This document shows positions 58,732 to 64,000 of a stretch of DNA of 64,000 bases, piece by piece (position 1 is the stretch's first letter; each line of letters opens with the position of its first letter). The position numbers were made by a program, and so were the translations under genes. Below the pieces are notes generated by a model. It searched no databases. It was not told where the DNA came from and worked only from the letters and a program-made list of their open reading frames with translations. This stretch comes from Vibrio tritonius (lineage in GTDB: Bacteria; Pseudomonadota; Gammaproteobacteria; Enterobacterales; Vibrionaceae). The stretch is from the NCBI RefSeq assembly GCF_001547935.1, contig NZ_AP014635.1:1240001-1304000 (forward strand). The letters run 5' to 3'.

Positions 58732-58770
58732 TGTACTTGAGTGGTTAAAATTCACTCAAGTACATCTTTT
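58732..58770 (+). terminator. Terminator after rarA
   Basis: TGTACTTGAGTG and CACTCAAGTACA form a perfect 12-bp stem with a 9-nt loop, followed by TCTTTT. Confidence 0.65.
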
Positions 58771-58784
58771 CGTTAATCAAATAA

Positions 58785-60107
<1,323 letters not shown>

Positions 60108-60128
60108 TCCGTTTTGAGTCACCGTTAT

Positions 60129-60156
60129 AAGCCGACCTTTGGGTCGGCTTTTCTTT
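60129..60156 (+). terminator. Terminator of serS
   Basis: AAGCCGACC and GGTCGGCTT pair around a 4-nt loop, followed by TTCTTTT. Confidence 0.85.
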
Positions 60157-60414
60157 TGGCTGCAATACTATGTTTAATCCTTTTTAATTATGTGATGCAG
60201 CTTTCACTATAAACTGAACCGATATCTTTAGTGATTTACCTCCATTGAGGTATTTCTCTCAGCTTGCTTCCCCATCATATTTAAACCGCTCTATTTGCAG
60301 GTAGTTCTGCCTTCTTAAACCTATACTCAATTTATAGAACTTCGTGCTCTGGAGCGTTTTTGACTATTCATTATTTAAGCCGACTGTGATTTGGGGAGCT
60401 TGACTGTTTCAGTA
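60157..60414. other. Leader region of the nitrate reductase gene
   Basis: About 260 bp with no ORF. The segment around 60344-60360 (GCTCTGGAGC then T residues) could form part of an attenuator, as in nitrate-responsive nas leaders of Klebsiella, but the stem is too small to assert. The GGGGAG at 60394 is the only ribosome-site-like sequence, 15 nt before the chosen start. Confidence 0.35.
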
Positions 60415-63075
60415 ATGCCGAAAAATACGACCAAAACGACGTGTCCTTACTGCGGGGTTGGGTGCGGAATTGAAAAAAACAGTTCAGGAATTGTGGGTGA
60501 TGCTAAGCATCCGGCAAATCAGGGATTGCTTTGTACCAAAGGCGCCGCGTTAGCTGAGAGCATGAAAATGCCTCATCGATTACTTACGCCGTCGATTCAG
60601 GGAATGGAAGTCACTTGGGATCAGGTGACAGAGGAGATTTCTGAGCGTATTTTTTCAGCTATTGCCCAATATGGTCCGGATTCTGTTGCTATGTATCTGT
60701 CGGGGCAGTTGCTGACGGAAGATTACTATGTGGCTAATAAATTGATGAAGGGGTTTGTGGGGACGGCTAATATCGAAACGAATACCCGTTTATGTATGAT
60801 GTCGGCTGTTTCTGCCCATATTCGCGCCTTTGGCGAAGACATTGTGCCAATGAGTTATGACGATATAGACCAAACTGAGCTTATTGTCCTTGTTGGTGCC
60901 AATAGCGCTTGGACTCATCCGGTTTTATTTCGTCGTATAGAAAAGGCGCGTGAAAACAACCCTAATTTAAAGGTGGTAGTGATTGATACCCGCTCCACGG
61001 TGACCTCTAAGTTAGCTGACTTGCATCTGTGTATCGAGAACGAAGGTGACACTTTACTTTTTCACGGTCTATTGCGGTATCTAATTGATAACCGTGCGGT
61101 CGATATGAAGTTCATTAAAGAATCTACTGAAGGGTTTGGTGATATTTGGGGGCAACTTCAAGAAGTGAAGTACCAACTGCACGCTATTGGAGAACGATTA
61201 AATATCGATTGGCATGAACTGCGGAAGTTTTATGATTGGTTTATGACCAGTGCTTCTGCCATTACGATGTTTGGACAAGGGGTTAATCAATCAGCCTTTG
61301 GTGTGGACAAAGGTAATGCGATCATCAATTGTCATTTGGCTTCTGGAAAAATTGGTAAGCCAGGCAGTGGTCCATTTTCTTTAACGGGGCAGCCCAATGC
61401 GATGGGTGGGCGTGAAGTGGGGGCACTTTCAACGCAGTTGGCTATTCATCGTGGCTTTGATCCCCAGTCGACTCGTATGGTGCAAGACTACTGGCAATCG
61501 CCAGTTATCACTAATCGTCCCGGCTTAAAAGCGGTCGATATTTTTCGCGCCATTGATGCTGGGCAAATCAAAGTGCTGTGGATCATCGGCACTAATCCTA
61601 TTATTTCCATGCCAGACAGTGATCGAATTCGCGAAACATTGGGCAGTTGTCCTTGTGTTATTGTTTCTGATATTAGTGCGCAAAGTGATGTGATTGAGTA
61701 TGCAGATATTGTTTTGCCTGCCGCTGGGTGGGGCGAAAAACGCGGTATGGTAACCAATGCAGAAAGGGTGATTTCACGTCAGAGGGCATTTGCTAATGCG
61801 CCAGGTAAAGCAAAGCCCGATTGGTGGGCTTTAAGCCAAGTGGGCGAAAAACTGTGCGAATTGCTAGCGATACCAAATGGATTTGAATATAGGAATGAAG
61901 CGGCTATTTTTCGTGAATATGCAGGTATGACAGCGCTTAACGACCCCAGTCCTTATCTATTCTCTTTATCGAAGCTGGCTGGGATAACTGATGCTCAATA
62001 TTCAAATTGGCAACCAAGGCAATGGCCTTTCGATGGGCGCAGGCCATTTGCCAATGGTTATTTTTCTACCCCAGATGGGCGCGCCAATTTTGTGTGGGGC
62101 GAGCCGATGGATGCGAATGCCGACCACTGGTGGATGAACTCTGGACGCATTCGTGATCAGTGGCACAGCATGACGCGTACCGGGCACATTCATCGATTAT
62201 CGGGTTATGAGTTGGAACCTACCGTTTATATGAATAGCGGAAGTGTTGCTAAGTTGTTTTTGGTGCCTGGTCAGCTTGCTTCGATTAAACGTGACAAATA
62301 TTCACCGCCTGTTTATGCCAAAGTAGCGGTTGACGATGGATTACCCGGAAAGCAGCTCTTTATGTCTATTCACTGGTCGAAATGGTTCGGAGGGCGGTCT
62401 AACGTTAACCGTATAATTGGTGCTCAAGTTGATGAACTTTCTGGTCAGCCAGCATTTAAATCGTGGCCGGTAGAAATTGAAGCGGTGGAAATGAATACCT
62501 ATGGGATCTACCTAGGAAGTTCAAGACCACTACCGGCAATGGATTATCAATCTTATCAACAAGAAAAGAAAATTGGCGTTTGGCGTTTTGCCTCATTGGA
62601 ATGCTTGACGCGAGATGATTTCCCTTTAGTTAGAGGGGAGAAGCTATTACGATGGGAGTTAGACGATGGTTGGATGATGGTAATCGTTGAGCGAGATTCG
62701 CCACAAAGTTTATTACATGTTGTTGGCTTTCTTGCGGTGAGTAATGCGCCTATCGAGATTGACTACTTACAAGTGTTAGCCTTGATGGATCAACCTCTAG
62801 AGCTTGAATCTTTGTTGGCTGTAGCCAGTTCAAAAGCGCGCAGTCAACTGATTTGTAGCTGTTATCAAATTACCGACCAACATATATACGAAGCCATCGA
62901 AAATGAAGAATCGGTATCGCTTAACGAGTTACAGGCCAAATTGAAGTTGGGCACCGGCTGTGGTTCATGTTTAATGGACGTAAAAATCCTCCTCAAACCA
63001 TCCAGTGAAGATGAATATTTGATTGATGTCATTCCAGCTACAAATCCAAACAAAGGGCAATCAGCGCACAAATAA
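60415..63075 (+). CDS. nasA: Assimilatory nitrate reductase catalytic subunit with C-terminal [2Fe-2S] BFD domain
   Basis: An 886-residue Mo-bisMGD enzyme that reduces nitrate to nitrite in the cytoplasm. The [4Fe-4S] ligands are C10, C13, C17 and C40, and the Mo-ligating cysteine is in NTRLCMMSA (about residue 126 region). The molybdopterin-oxidoreductase core covers about 60-560, the dinucleotide-binding domain about 640-760. The tail has CSCYQITDQHIYEAI and GTGCGSC, a bacterioferritin-associated-ferredoxin-type [2Fe-2S] site as in Klebsiella NasA. I chose ATG 60415; TTG 60391 is possible. No nirBD or nitrate transporter genes are in view. Confidence 0.9.
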   Translation: MPKNTTKTTCPYCGVGCGIEKNSSGIVGDAKHPANQGLLCTKGAALAESMKMPHRLLTPSIQGMEVTWDQVTEEISERIFSAIAQYGPDSVAMYLSGQLLTEDYYVANKLMKGFVGTANIETNTRLCMMSAVSAHIRAFGEDIVPMSYDDIDQTELIVLVGANSAWTHPVLFRRIEKARENNPNLKVVVIDTRSTVTSKLADLHLCIENEGDTLLFHGLLRYLIDNRAVDMKFIKESTEGFGDIWGQLQEVKYQLHAIGERLNIDWHELRKFYDWFMTSASAITMFGQGVNQSAFGVDKGNAIINCHLASGKIGKPGSGPFSLTGQPNAMGGREVGALSTQLAIHRGFDPQSTRMVQDYWQSPVITNRPGLKAVDIFRAIDAGQIKVLWIIGTNPIISMPDSDRIRETLGSCPCVIVSDISAQSDVIEYADIVLPAAGWGEKRGMVTNAERVISRQRAFANAPGKAKPDWWALSQVGEKLCELLAIPNGFEYRNEAAIFREYAGMTALNDPSPYLFSLSKLAGITDAQYSNWQPRQWPFDGRRPFANGYFSTPDGRANFVWGEPMDANADHWWMNSGRIRDQWHSMTRTGHIHRLSGYELEPTVYMNSGSVAKLFLVPGQLASIKRDKYSPPVYAKVAVDDGLPGKQLFMSIHWSKWFGGRSNVNRIIGAQVDELSGQPAFKSWPVEIEAVEMNTYGIYLGSSRPLPAMDYQSYQQEKKIGVWRFASLECLTRDDFPLVRGEKLLRWELDDGWMMVIVERDSPQSLLHVVGFLAVSNAPIEIDYLQVLALMDQPLELESLLAVASSKARSQLICSCYQITDQHIYEAIENEESVSLNELQAKLKLGTGCGSCLMDVKILLKPSSEDEYLIDVIPATNPNKGQSAHK

Positions 63076-63203
63076 GGGGCATTGATGACCGGTAATGATA
63101 GTGGCTGTTTGTGAATTTACTTTGAAATGCAGGGACTTATTATCGGTATCAAACTTGGTATGGTGTTTGCTTTATAGAATGTGATTAAAGATAACTTGTT
63201 GAA

Positions 63204-63243
63204 TAAAAGGCGTCTTGCCCCTTGGGGTATGGCGCCTTTTTTA
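63204..63243 (+). terminator. Terminator after nasA
   Basis: AAAAGGCGTC pairs with GGCGCCTTTT (an inner CCCC/GGGG stem extends it), followed by T residues. The rest of the 331-bp gap to the next gene has no ORF I can support. Confidence 0.75.
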
Positions 63244-63406
63244 TGGTCACTGGTAACTCGAGCCGCTAGCTTGGGATTATTTGGGGATAGAGTACAAGCA
63301 TAGCGTCGAAAAATCAGTCGATTAAGATAATATTGCACTCTTCTCGATTGATTATTAAGCCATTAGTGGTAAAAAGATAGGATGCAGATAATAAGTTGAG
63401 GATGTC

Positions 63407-64000
63407 ATGAGTATCATACAAGAGTGCATACGCACTGTTGGGAGAGGAGAGCGCGGTCGAGCACCGTTGAATTACGAGCAAGCATTTCAAGTCATGACCG
63501 AATATCTAAACGGTGACGTTGGAGATGATCAAATGGCCATGCTCTTGATGCTCATTCGGGTTCAAAATGAAACCCAACAAGAAATTGCTGGGTTTGTGCG
63601 TGCTTTTCAGGCTTTCATTCCCCAAGTCAGTTGTGATGTTGATTGGCCGCTCTATGCTGGAAAGCGTTTATCGGCGGGGAAACCTTGGCACTTACTTGCT
63701 GCTCGTTTATTAGCGGATAATGGCTTATCTGTGTTATTGCACGGCTACAAAGATCCTGAAGCTGAGCGTGAACACGCCGAGACTTATCTTGCCACTCTTA
63801 ATATTACACGGTGTGAAACATTGGCGAATGTCCGCGATGTTTTGGCACAAGAGAAGATTGCCTATTTGCCACTACACGCTTTTGCACCACAAGCTCAAAC
63901 CATGATTGGGTGGAAAAATCGTTATGGACTTCGCACGCCTATTAATACCGTCGTTCGGGCGTTGAATCCTGGTGGGGGGCGCTTTGGTATTCGAGGCAGT
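63407..64000 (+). CDS. TrpD2/YbiB-like glycosyl/phosphoribosyl-transferase family protein (3' end beyond window)
   Basis: The frame is open for 198 codons from the ATG at 63407, preceded by GAGG, to the window edge. The N-terminal domain has the helical pattern of anthranilate phosphoribosyltransferases (NYEQAFQVMTEYLNGDVGDDQMAMLLMLIRVQNET), but the text follows E. coli YbiB (TrpD2), which binds DNA and lacks the amino-acid synthesis role. PLHAFAPQAQ and RYGLRTPINTVVRALNP also fit. Position after nasA does not suggest a shared pathway. Confidence 0.75.
   Translation, partial: MSIIQECIRTVGRGERGRAPLNYEQAFQVMTEYLNGDVGDDQMAMLLMLIRVQNETQQEIAGFVRAFQAFIPQVSCDVDWPLYAGKRLSAGKPWHLLAARLLADNGLSVLLHGYKDPEAEREHAETYLATLNITRCETLANVRDVLAQEKIAYLPLHAFAPQAQTMIGWKNRYGLRTPINTVVRALNPGGGRFGIRGS

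Noticed and set aside
60340-60366. Possible NasR-type attenuator in the nasA leader
   Set aside because: The visible stem has only four pairs and a 2-nt loop; no stable alternative fold could be established by eye.
63117-63338. 73-codon minus-strand ORF after nasA
   Set aside because: It overlaps a clear terminator and has no recognisable features.

Overview
The window is a chromosomal segment of a gammaproteobacterium, most likely a Vibrio or close Vibrionaceae relative. The evidence is the block oppABCDF - glutathionyl-hydroquinone reductase - pta - ackA - yfbV - ABC transporter - dusC - SEC-C gene - lolA - rarA - serS, an order I recall from Vibrio chromosome 1, together with a Vibrio-type sucrose PTS regulon and moderate G+C. 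No rRNA, tRNA, CRISPR array, prophage or intact insertion sequence was seen.

Layout. 1-4.0 kb: iron-compound ABC uptake (truncated binding protein, divergent permease-ATPase-MFS unit, Fur box between them), then a non-coding cluster of REP-like repeats. 4.4-10.2 kb: glutathione peroxidase, SotB-type exporter, an AscG/AscB-like aryl-beta-glucoside unit without its PTS permease, and a pirin. 10.3-12.3 kb: thiD-thiM behind a TPP riboswitch; thiM carries an in-frame 45-bp tandem repeat. 12.4-17.4 kb: TetR regulator and an EmrAB-type tripartite efflux operon. 17.4-21.1 kb: accessory stretch with an orphan XRE regulator, AT-rich DNA, a secreted family 9 pectate lyase and a DUF3574 lipoprotein. 21.2-29.3 kb: nupC, pqiABC (pqiA appears to start at ATT), a small monooxygenase and an OmpR-class two-component system with candidate PmrA/QseB-like boxes nearby. 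29.5-39.3 kb: a dispersed structured repeat, then the sucrose regulon scrA | scrR scrB | porin | scrK, tied together by five ScrR-type operators and interrupted by a metallo-hydrolase and a GlxA-type regulator. 39.4-60.1 kb: DUF486 protein and the conserved housekeeping block. 60.4-64 kb: assimilatory nitrate reductase and the start of a TrpD2/YbiB-like gene.

How genes work together. Sucrose enters through the LamB-like porin, is phosphorylated during uptake by ScrA, hydrolysed by ScrB to glucose-6-P and fructose, and fructose is phosphorylated by ScrK; ScrR probably controls all of them. Pta and AckA form the acetate overflow and acetyl-phosphate node. PqiABC forms an inner-to-outer membrane lipid transport bridge. 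LolA serves lipoprotein sorting. The most unusual items are the repeat-expanded ThiM that shares its repeat core with the intergenic REP-like cluster, the putative ATT start of pqiA, the degenerate EIIB-like N-terminus of ScrB and the hairpin-rich 259-bp repeat. I did not find a clearly new multi-gene system; the novelty lies in these details.
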